A DNA stretch of 64,000 bases from Erythrobacter rubeus (GTDB lineage Bacteria; Pseudomonadota; Alphaproteobacteria; Sphingomonadales; Sphingomonadaceae), in contig NZ_JACXLC010000001.1 of NCBI RefSeq assembly GCF_014705715.1, positions 788,457-852,456 on the forward strand. The letters are read 5' to 3'. The position numbers and the translations under genes were made by a program. Below the pieces are notes generated by a model. It was not told the origin of the DNA, searched no databases, and worked only from the letters and a program-made list of their open reading frames with translations. Of the stretch, positions 54,518-64,000 are shown in pieces (position 1 is the stretch's first letter; every line of letters begins with the position of its first letter).

Positions 54518-55876
54518 TCAGCAGTGCAGGATCGCGCCGATAGCCTCGGCCGCGGCGATGCAATCGAGGTCGCCCCAGCGCGGCCCGATCACCTGCATCC
54601 CGCAGGGCAGGGCGGTGCCTTCGTAATTGCTTTCCCCTATCGGAAGCACGGTCGACGGCAGGTTCGGGAAGGTCGCAAGCCCCGCCCAGGCCAGCGCTGC
54701 ACCGGCGGGCAGGTCCTGGCCGTTCACCCGGATCGTGGCCTCGAAAACCGACCCTTCCAAATGCGGAATCGCGAGCACAGGCGCAGGCGGCGCAAGCACG
54801 AAATCGTAAGCCTCGAACAGCTGCGCCCATGCAAATTCGTTCGCGGCCTGCACATCGAGCAGGTCGAACCAGTCGCTGGCGCTTGCGCGTTTGCCGTCCG
54901 GCGAAGGGGCACCGCGGGCCAGCCCGATGTTGAGCATACGCAGGTAATCCGTCTGTTGCTGAGCGAGATCGGGGATCAGCGCGCTGGCCCGGTCGATGTG
55001 GATCCCGGCATCGATCAGGGTTTCGATCGCCTGGTCGGTCGGTTCGGAGACGCTGGCATCCACGGGGCTTCCGGGAAATTCGGTAATCGCCAGCACCTTG
55101 CAATCGCGCAAGGGTTTGGCGTTGCGGCGCAGCGGAACCGCACCGCAAAGCGTGGTGAGCAGCGCGAGATCCGCGGCGTTGCGTGCCAGCGGTCCGGCGA
55201 TGGAAAGCGCGCCGTCATGCGCAGCGGTAAAGCCCTCTCGCCGCGCCATCTGCGGATGATCGTGCCCGCGCTTGCTGACGAGGCCCCATGTGGTCTTGTG
55301 CCCCCAGATCCCGCAGAAATGCGCAGGCACACGGACGGAGCCGCCGATATCGCTCCCGAATTCGCACGGGACCATGCCGCTCGCGACCGCTGCCGCGCCG
55401 CCGCCCGACGATCCGCCGGGGGAGCGATCCGGGTTGTGCGGGTTCTTCGTGCGGCCATAAACCGGATTGAAGCTCTGCCAGTCTGTAAGGTCGACGGGCA
55501 CGTTGGTCTTCCCGATGATGATTGCGCCAGCCGCCTTCAACCGGCGCACAACCTCAGAATCGCGCGAGGCGACGTAGTCGGTAAGCCGTTCATGCCCCCA
55601 GCACGATTGCAGACCTTCGGCATCGAAGCTTTCCTTGACGGTCATCGGCACGCCGAACAGCGGTTTATCGTCGCTTGCGCTCTGCCCAGCCATTGATCGC
55701 GCAGCCTCGCAGGCTCGTTCGAAATCGGGGACGGCCACGGCGTGGATCTCGGCATCGAGGTGCTCAATCCGCAGGATCGCCGCGTCGACGGCTTCGATCG
55801 GGCTCAGTTCGCCCGAACGTATCGCCGCCGCAGTCTCCACCGCGCCGGGTTTATCGGTGAGTTTCGGATAGGCCAT
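54518..55876 (-). CDS. Amidase (amidase signature family)
   Basis: A 452-residue amidase. The catalytic triad of Lys-cis-Ser-Ser is K81 (PMTVKESFD), S156 (GGSSGGG) and S180 (SDIGGSVRVPA), with the expected 24-residue spacing. It hydrolyses carboxamides. It could be unrelated to GatA, since gatB and gatC are absent. It starts at ATG 55876 and is the first gene of the amidase-PepSY-channel run. Confidence 0.92.
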   Translation of the reverse strand: MAYPKLTDKPGAVETAAAIRSGELSPIEAVDAAILRIEHLDAEIHAVAVPDFERACEAARSMAGQSASDDKPLFGVPMTVKESFDAEGLQSCWGHERLTDYVASRDSEVVRRLKAAGAIIIGKTNVPVDLTDWQSFNPVYGRTKNPHNPDRSPGGSSGGGAAAVASGMVPCEFGSDIGGSVRVPAHFCGIWGHKTTWGLVSKRGHDHPQMARREGFTAAHDGALSIAGPLARNAADLALLTTLCGAVPLRRNAKPLRDCKVLAITEFPGSPVDASVSEPTDQAIETLIDAGIHIDRASALIPDLAQQQTDYLRMLNIGLARGAPSPDGKRASASDWFDLLDVQAANEFAWAQLFEAYDFVLAPPAPVLAIPHLEGSVFEATIRVNGQDLPAGAALAWAGLATFPNLPSTVLPIGESNYEGTALPCGMQVIGPRWGDLDCIAAAEAIGAILHC

Positions 55877-56018
55877 GCTGGGCGAATTCCCCCTGATCCC
55901 TTGCGCCGTTCACGGTGGCGGCGCGGGGAAGCGAGTCTCTGCGCCTAAATGAGCCGATACCGTAAGCCCGCGTGGTCCGCCATAGCGCTTGTGCCCGCTA
56001 CATTCGCGGGAGGCTGTT

Positions 56019-57182
56019 TTATCCGCCTTCAGCTTCGCGCATCCGCTTGATCAGCGCGTCGAAATGCTTCGCCATGCGCAGATCAGGATCGACCGCCAAG
56101 ATGAGCTCGATGCCGGTCGGGAAGGCATTTCCACCGTTGACGAACAGGACCAGCCCCTCGCGGGTTTCCGGAATAAAGTAGACCTGTGCATGCTCGGCGA
56201 AGTCGTTCCCGCCATGGTTGAGCACGGTGCGGTCCGGTTCTCCGAACAGGCCCCATCCAACGCCGAAACCGATGGGATCGGGGCAATCCTCCGCTTCGGT
56301 GATGCAGAAATACCCCATCTCGCTGGGAGAGCTGGAGAGCTGCGCCGCCCGTTCGGCCTGCATTTCTTCGGAGAGCCCGTCTCCCTCGATCAGTTTGATG
56401 AGCAGCTGCGCATAGCCGGGCACGGTTGCGTAAAGATTGTCGGCTGCGGTGTATCGGCCGACTTGCATCACACGGCCACTGCCGCTGCTGGTAAAGGGCG
56501 GATAGACAGTGCCATCGCCGCCGCGCGGCTCGCCGACCCGTCCTTCCAGCCACTCCTCGCGGCCCACAGCGATGCCATCCACACCGAGAGGTTCGAACAC
56601 GACCTCCTCGGCGAGTTCCGGATAGGGTTTGCCGAAGCGCGCCTCCAGATAGTTCATCACGATCTCGATGCCTTCGCCGGAATAGCTGAGCTGTCCGGTG
56701 CCCGGCTCGCCGGTAAAGGCCATGCGTTCGTCGTCGTAATTATGCGGCCAGTTCTTGAGCGCTGCCTGATGCGAAAGCAGGATTCGCGGTGTGAGAGCGG
56801 CGTAATGGGGATCCTCGCCAAGATCAGGGTGCATGTAATGCTCTGCGATTGGATCATCCAGCGACATTCGGCCCTGATCTGACAGTCGCAGCACCGTTTC
56901 GGCAATGATGGTCTTCGCAACCGACGCCGTGTTGAACGCCGTTTCCGCAGTAACGGGAACACCCGGCGATTGCTCACCCCAATATCCGGTCCAGACCACC
57001 GCGCCATCCTCTATGCGGGCCATCCCGATCCCGGCGATGTTGTCCCGTTCAAGCGCGGCAGCGGCGACCTCGGACACCTCGGCGGGCGCAGAGCCGGTTT
57101 CCGATCGCGCCGAAAGCTGCGGTGCCGCCAGCGCGATGGTTGCTGCGGCCATTATTCCGACGATGGATTTCCGAACTGCCAT
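56019..57182 (-). CDS. Secreted serine hydrolase of the class C beta-lactamase family
   Basis: A 387-residue protein with signal peptide MAVRKSIVGIMAAATIALAAPQLSA. SxxK is S87-V-A-K90, YSG is the YxN-type motif, and HGG in LNHGGNDFAEH is the third motif. It resembles D-aminopeptidase or esterase-type members of the family. It is a second relative of the gene at 50002 and lies 142 bases after the amidase start. The substrate is unknown. Confidence 0.9.
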   Translation of the reverse strand: MAVRKSIVGIMAAATIALAAPQLSARSETGSAPAEVSEVAAAALERDNIAGIGMARIEDGAVVWTGYWGEQSPGVPVTAETAFNTASVAKTIIAETVLRLSDQGRMSLDDPIAEHYMHPDLGEDPHYAALTPRILLSHQAALKNWPHNYDDERMAFTGEPGTGQLSYSGEGIEIVMNYLEARFGKPYPELAEEVVFEPLGVDGIAVGREEWLEGRVGEPRGGDGTVYPPFTSSGSGRVMQVGRYTAADNLYATVPGYAQLLIKLIEGDGLSEEMQAERAAQLSSSPSEMGYFCITEAEDCPDPIGFGVGWGLFGEPDRTVLNHGGNDFAEHAQVYFIPETREGLVLFVNGGNAFPTGIELILAVDPDLRMAKHFDALIKRMREAEGG

Positions 57183-57262
57183 GAGACCTCACCCGTATTG
57201 CTGTATCAATAGGGCAATACACATACGGGAAGTTTTGCAAAGCGCAACCAGCTTTGCGCCGG

Positions 57263-58249
57263 CTAGTTCATTTGATCGATGAAATGATCTTCGCTGTCGT
57301 AATCGAACAGGTCCCACGGATAAGCGACAAGCTGCGGAAAAGCCTTGCGCCAGTCGCCTGGGCTGCGATCCGCGAGCCAATTGATCGCAGACTGAGCCCC
57401 GCCGGTATAATCGACCGATCCCGTGAAGCCCGATTGCTCAAGGCGCGCCGATGAGACGGTGAAGGGGAGGGGGACGGACCACGGGGTTCTTCCGATGGAG
57501 CCATCCGATCCTTCCACGCGTATGAATTCGGCCTTTCGCCCGAGCAATCCCGCAATCGTGCTTCCTATCTCCAGCACCGAGGGCGGGGCGCGATCTCCGA
57601 TATTGAATGGCCCGCCCAGCGCTTGCTTGGCGGCATGAACGGCTACCACGCCGATCGTGTCCGCCGTCGTCGTGTGAAAGACGCTTTCGCCGCCGAGGAG
57701 CAGCGGAATCCGCACTCTACCGTCGAGCAGCCGTTTCACGAACCACCATTCGCGCGGATGGCGGCTCCATGGCCCATGAACCGCGCATGGGCGCAGGATC
57801 GTGGCCCGGTCGCCGAACAGCTCAAGCGCCCGGTTCTCCATACGGACCTTGCGCGTGGAGTAGGTCGCGTCGCCGGGCGGCACCGTCGCGTCATCCTCGT
57901 CGATGGGCCGGGCGAATTCAGGAAAACCGTTCTGCGCGGCTTCATCGAGTGTGCGGCCATTTGCATCGCAATAGACGCTCGCTGACGAGACGGCGATGAG
58001 ACGGCCCACTGTGTCAGGATCGTAAGCCGCAATATCGTCCGCATCGAAGGCGATTGTGTCGACTACCGCTTCTGCGCTGGGCTCTACATTGTCGCCCGTG
58101 ACATAGTGCGTGAAGCGGTGGCTTTCCGGATCGAGCCATTCCGGCCTTGTCCGCGCATGGACGGTGACGTCCCAGCCTGCGGACGCGAAGCGTTGCGCGG
58201 CGGCGTATCCGATCTGGCCCGCTCCGATGATTGCTGCAGTGCGGGCCAT
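57263..58249 (-). CDS. NAD-dependent epimerase/dehydratase family protein
   Basis: A 328-residue extended SDR. The Rossmann start is AAIIGAGQIGYAAAQRF with GxGxxG, and SSASVYCD with YSTRK give the Ser-Tyr-Lys active site (YSTRKVRMENRALELF). The sugar-nucleotide type is possible, but substrate residues are not decisive. It lies downstream of lpdA after 20 bases, and could be co-transcribed. Confidence 0.88.
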   Translation of the reverse strand: MARTAAIIGAGQIGYAAAQRFASAGWDVTVHARTRPEWLDPESHRFTHYVTGDNVEPSAEAVVDTIAFDADDIAAYDPDTVGRLIAVSSASVYCDANGRTLDEAAQNGFPEFARPIDEDDATVPPGDATYSTRKVRMENRALELFGDRATILRPCAVHGPWSRHPREWWFVKRLLDGRVRIPLLLGGESVFHTTTADTIGVVAVHAAKQALGGPFNIGDRAPPSVLEIGSTIAGLLGRKAEFIRVEGSDGSIGRTPWSVPLPFTVSSARLEQSGFTGSVDYTGGAQSAINWLADRSPGDWRKAFPQLVAYPWDLFDYDSEDHFIDQMN

Positions 58250-58269
58250 GATCGTTTCCTTTTGCCTGA

Positions 58270-59670
58270 CTACATGTGGATCGGCTTGCCCTGAACTGCC
58301 ATCGCCGCTTCCTTCACCGCCTCGGCATGAGTCGGGTGAGCGTGGCAGGTATAGGCGATGTCTTCAGATGTTGCTCCGAATTCCATCGCCTGCGCTGCCT
58401 GCGCGATCATCGTGCCTGCAAGGCTGGCGACGATATGGACGCCCAGCACGCGGTCAGTTTCCGCATCGGCCACTACTTTGACGAAGCCTTCGGTGTCGCG
58501 GTTCGCCTTTGCGCGGCTGTTCGCCATCATCGGGAATTTGCCGACCTTGACGGTGTGGCCTGCTTCCTTCGCTTCCGCTTCAGTCATGCCGACATCGGCG
58601 AACTCCGGCATCGTGTAGACCACGCCGGGGATGACATCGTGATTGATGATCCCGGTCTGGCCCGCGACGTTCTCTGCGCAGGCGATCCCTTCGTCTTCGG
58701 CTTTGTGCGCGAGCATCGGGCCGGGCACGACATCGCCGATTGCCCACACACCGTCCACCTTCGTGCGGAAATCGTGGCCGACCTCGATCTGGCCGCGCTT
58801 GTTGGTCTCGATCCCGATTTTGTCGAGCGCGAGTCCCTCTGTGTTGGGCCGCCGGCCGATGGACACGAGCACATGGCTCGCCTTGATGGTCTGCTCATCG
58901 CCGCCAGCAGCCTTTTCGACCGTCAGCGAAACAGTCTTGCCCTTGACGCTTGCACCGGTGACCTTGTGGCCGAGCATCAGGTCCATGCCTTGCTTCTTGA
59001 AGATTTTGCCCGCTTCCTTGCGCACATCGGCGTCCATTCCCGGAAGCAGCTGGTCGAGGAATTCGATCACGGTGACTTTCGCACCGAGCCTGCGCCAGAC
59101 TGAGCCAAGCTCCAGCCCGATGACACCGCCGCCGATCACGACGAGGTGCTCGGGCACTTCTTCGAGTTCGAGCGCGCCGGTGGAATCGACGATCCGCTTC
59201 GCTGCATTGTCGACCTCGACGCCGGGCAGCGGGGTGACGCTGGACCCGGTGGCGATGATGATGTCCTTCGCGGTCACCGTATCGCCGCCTACTTTGACGC
59301 TGTGCGCGTCTTCGAATGCGGCGTGACCCTTGATCCAGGTTACCTTGTTCTTCTTGAACAGGAACTCGATGCCGCCGGTGAGCTCGCCCACCGCCTTGGA
59401 TTTCTCCGCCATCATCTTCGACAGGTCGAGCTTCGGTTTTGCAGTGATGCCCCAGGTCGCGAAATGGCCGCCTTCGGCTTCTTCGAACAGTTCGGAGCCG
59501 TGCAGCAGCGCTTTCGAAGGAATACAGCCGACATTGAGGCAGGTTCCGCCGAGTGTCTCGCGGCTTTCCACGCAGGCGGTCTTCAGCCCAAGCTGCGCCG
59601 CGCGGATTGCCGCGACATAACCGCCGGGTCCGGCGCCGATAACAAGAACGTCGTAGTCGTATTCAGCCAT
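58270..59670 (-). CDS. lpdA: Dihydrolipoyl dehydrogenase (E3)
   Basis: A 466-residue flavoprotein that re-oxidises dihydrolipoyl groups with NAD+. It has GAGPGG (residues 12-17), the redox disulfide C44/C49 in GGTCLNVGCIPSK, and the C-terminal HAHPTHAEAVKEAA catalytic His-Glu pair. ATG 59670 gives MAEYDYDVLVIGAGPGG; the open frame upstream to 59721 is not used. It overlaps the small lipoprotein gene by eight bases and is part of the sucAB operon. Confidence 0.97.
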   Translation of the reverse strand: MAEYDYDVLVIGAGPGGYVAAIRAAQLGLKTACVESRETLGGTCLNVGCIPSKALLHGSELFEEAEGGHFATWGITAKPKLDLSKMMAEKSKAVGELTGGIEFLFKKNKVTWIKGHAAFEDAHSVKVGGDTVTAKDIIIATGSSVTPLPGVEVDNAAKRIVDSTGALELEEVPEHLVVIGGGVIGLELGSVWRRLGAKVTVIEFLDQLLPGMDADVRKEAGKIFKKQGMDLMLGHKVTGASVKGKTVSLTVEKAAGGDEQTIKASHVLVSIGRRPNTEGLALDKIGIETNKRGQIEVGHDFRTKVDGVWAIGDVVPGPMLAHKAEDEGIACAENVAGQTGIINHDVIPGVVYTMPEFADVGMTEAEAKEAGHTVKVGKFPMMANSRAKANRDTEGFVKVVADAETDRVLGVHIVASLAGTMIAQAAQAMEFGATSEDIAYTCHAHPTHAEAVKEAAMAVQGKPIHM

Positions 59671-59986
59671 TGATATTCTCCGCAGGGGCATCGCCGGGGG
59701 CACCCAGCTGTTTCTGCACACAGATTTTCAGTACTTCCTCGATCCGGGCGCGGCCGATTTGCAATTCGCCGTCCTTAAGATCGGTGGCGAAGTTATCGGC
59801 ACTGCAATCGCAGGCGACGGTCACGTTTTCCGAGGCGATGCCCGCGCTTTCCGCAACGCCTTCGCATTGCGCGATATACTGCGCGCGCACCTCCGTGGCG
59901 AGGGCGTCACTCGCCAAGTCGGTGGCAACATCGCATCCGGTGAGCGATGCAAACACGAGGAGCGGTAAAGCAAGTCGTTTCATCAT
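59663..59986 (-). CDS. Small lipoprotein in the sucAB-lpdA operon
   Basis: A 107-residue protein with signal MMKRLALPLLVFASLTGC (LTGC lipobox). The mature part has four Cys in a helix-like domain (AQCEGVAESAGIASENVTVACDCSADNFATDLKDGELQIGRARIEEVLKICVQKQLG). It starts seven bases after sucB and its stop overlaps the lpdA start, so it is co-transcribed. A role for an envelope protein in an enzyme operon is unclear. Confidence 0.78.
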   Translation of the reverse strand: MMKRLALPLLVFASLTGCDVATDLASDALATEVRAQYIAQCEGVAESAGIASENVTVACDCSADNFATDLKDGELQIGRARIEEVLKICVQKQLGAPGDAPAENING

Positions 59987-59993
59987 CCCGTCC

Positions 59994-61229
59994 TCATAAA
60001 TCGATCAGCATCCGGGTTGGATCTTCGATCGCTTCCTTGATAATCTTGAGCGCGGTCACGGCCTCGCGTCCGTCGATCAGGCGGTGGTCGTAGCTGAGCG
60101 CGATGTACATCATCGGGCGGATCACGACTTCGCCGTTCACTGCGACAGGGCGATCCTCGATCCGGTGCAGGCCGAGCACGGCCGATTGCGGCGGATTGAT
60201 GATCGGGGTCGACATCAGCGATCCGAACACGCCGCCGTTCGAGATGGTGAAGGTGCCGCCGGTCATGTCAGCCATGGTCAGCGTGCCTTCCTTGGCGCGC
60301 GCACCGAAATCGGCGATGTCCTTTTCGATCCGGGCAAAGCCCTTCTTGTCGGCATCACGGATGACGGGAACGACGAGACCGTTGGGCGCGGATACGGCCA
60401 CAGAGATGTCGACGTAATCGTGATAGACGATCTCATCGCCTTCGATATAGGCATTGACGCTCGGCACGTCTTTCAACGCCAGGCACGCAGCCTTGGCGAA
60501 GAAGCCCATGAAGCCGAGACGGATGTCGTGCTTCTTCGCGAACATGTCCTTGTACTTGGTGCGCGCTTCGATGACGGCGGACATGTCGACATCGTTGAAG
60601 GTGGTGAGCAGCGCTGCCTCTTCCTGCGCGCCTTTCAAACGCTTGGCGATGGTCTGGCGCATCCGCGTCATCTTGACGCGCTCTTCCTTGCGCTCGCCCG
60701 TTGCAGCAGCCGGTGCCGGGCTCGGCGTCGGAGCAGGCGAGGGCGCTGGTGCGGGATCGCCCTTGGCCTTGGCCGCGGCCAGCACGTCTTCCTTGGTCAG
60801 GCGGCCATCCTTGCCAGTGCCCTTAATCGTCGAGGGATCGACCCCGTGTTCGAGCACGGCGCGGCGCACGGCGGGCGAGAGGGTCTGCGCGGCGTTGGCG
60901 AGATCCTTGTCCGCCTCTTCGCGCTTCTCTTCGCCTGCATCGCTCTGCTGCTCTTTACGCCCTGCCTCTTCACCGGAGGCAGCGGCGGTCGCGCCTTCTT
61001 CGATGACGGCGATTACTGCGCCGACTTCCACCGTGTCGCCCACGGCGGCGCGGTGTTCCTGCAGCACGCCTGCAACGGGTGAAGGCACGTCGACGGCGAC
61101 CTTATCGGTCTCGAGGCTCGCAATCGGTTCGTCTGCGGCGACCGCATCGCCGGGCTGTTTCAGCCATTCGCCGATCGACCCTTCGGTAACGGATTCCCCG
61201 AGAGCCGGGACGGTGATTTCAGTACTCAT
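59994..61229 (-). CDS. sucB: Dihydrolipoyllysine-residue succinyltransferase (E2 of 2-oxoglutarate dehydrogenase)
   Basis: A 411-residue E2. The lipoyl domain has the modified K43 in [12 protein letters not shown]. After an Ala/Glu-rich linker, the peripheral subunit-binding domain ([34 protein letters not shown]) and a Pro/Ala linker come before the catalytic domain. This ends with [16 protein letters not shown] (HRxxDG), [18 protein letters not shown]. It lies 29 bases after sucA. Confidence 0.97.
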   Translation of the reverse strand: MSTEITVPALGESVTEGSIGEWLKQPGDAVAADEPIASLETDKVAVDVPSPVAGVLQEHRAAVGDTVEVGAVIAVIEEGATAAASGEEAGRKEQQSDAGEEKREEADKDLANAAQTLSPAVRRAVLEHGVDPSTIKGTGKDGRLTKEDVLAAAKAKGDPAPAPSPAPTPSPAPAAATGERKEERVKMTRMRQTIAKRLKGAQEEAALLTTFNDVDMSAVIEARTKYKDMFAKKHDIRLGFMGFFAKAACLALKDVPSVNAYIEGDEIVYHDYVDISVAVSAPNGLVVPVIRDADKKGFARIEKDIADFGARAKEGTLTMADMTGGTFTISNGGVFGSLMSTPIINPPQSAVLGLHRIEDRPVAVNGEVVIRPMMYIALSYDHRLIDGREAVTALKIIKEAIEDPTRMLIDL

Positions 61230-61258
61230 GACAATGGATCCCTTTCAAAGGGTGTTGC

Positions 61259-64000
<2,742 letters not shown>

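Noticed and set aside
54518..55876. GatA subunit of glutamyl-tRNA amidotransferase
   Set aside because: The amidase signature is shared, but gatB and gatC are not adjacent and the sequence context is an unrelated PepSY/channel run.

Overview
The window looks like chromosome of an alphaproteobacterium of the order Sphingomonadales, most likely the Erythrobacteraceae. This rests on high GC in the coding genes, the gene content, an S5 ribosomal protein with a long RG-rich N-terminal extension, and an odhA/odhB order ending in a separate lpdA. This is inference from the sequence alone; no search was run.

Layout. 1-410 is the end of a topoisomerase IB gene. 470-9383 holds NAD synthetase, a divergent LysR / pirin-azoreductase-DoxX module, a GST, tRNA U34 hydroxylase TrhO and IlvE. 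9384-26552 is mixed housekeeping and accessory sequence: TlyA, TspO, UbiK, RecO, LeuB, two polyprenyl-phosphate glycosylation genes, a TetR pair with twin operators, MetZ, a SulP transporter, a LuxR solo, small lipoproteins, ApaG, a LysR and a GNAT. 27043-28483 is a distinctly AT-richer two-gene cassette of unknown function next to the ribosomal cluster. 29025-49913 is the ribosomal and translation supercluster: rpsL-rpsG-fusA-tuf, then S10 (rpsJ to rpsQ), spc (rplN to secY-adk) and alpha (rpsM-rpsK-rpoA-rplQ). It is interrupted by palindromic repeats at several junctions and by one SRPBCC gene. 50002-58249 has two secreted serine hydrolases, two tandem secreted basic paralogs, a TRIC-type channel, a PepSY protein, an amidase and an epimerase. 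58270-64000 is the 2-oxoglutarate dehydrogenase operon (sucA-sucB-lipoprotein-lpdA), read on the minus strand, with sucA cut by the window end.

How the genes work together. The minus-strand pirin, azoR and doxX genes form an electrophile/quinone response unit opposite a LysR gene, with a dyad between them. The GT2-GtrA protein could make and flip a polyprenyl-phosphate sugar for the neighbouring PMT-type transferase. The ribosomal block supplies most 30S/50S proteins, both elongation GTPases, SecY, Adk and RNA polymerase alpha. The three enzyme components of 2-oxoglutarate dehydrogenase are co-transcribed.

Most promising unexplained items: the AT-rich cassette with a four-helix membrane protein, a lipoprotein with 16 cysteines in CCAAG repeats, a tiny gene or sRNA upstream of ilvE with a perfect Shine-Dalgarno sequence and three hairpins, and several families of structured intergenic repeats. 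No rRNA, tRNA, CRISPR array, transposase or prophage was seen.
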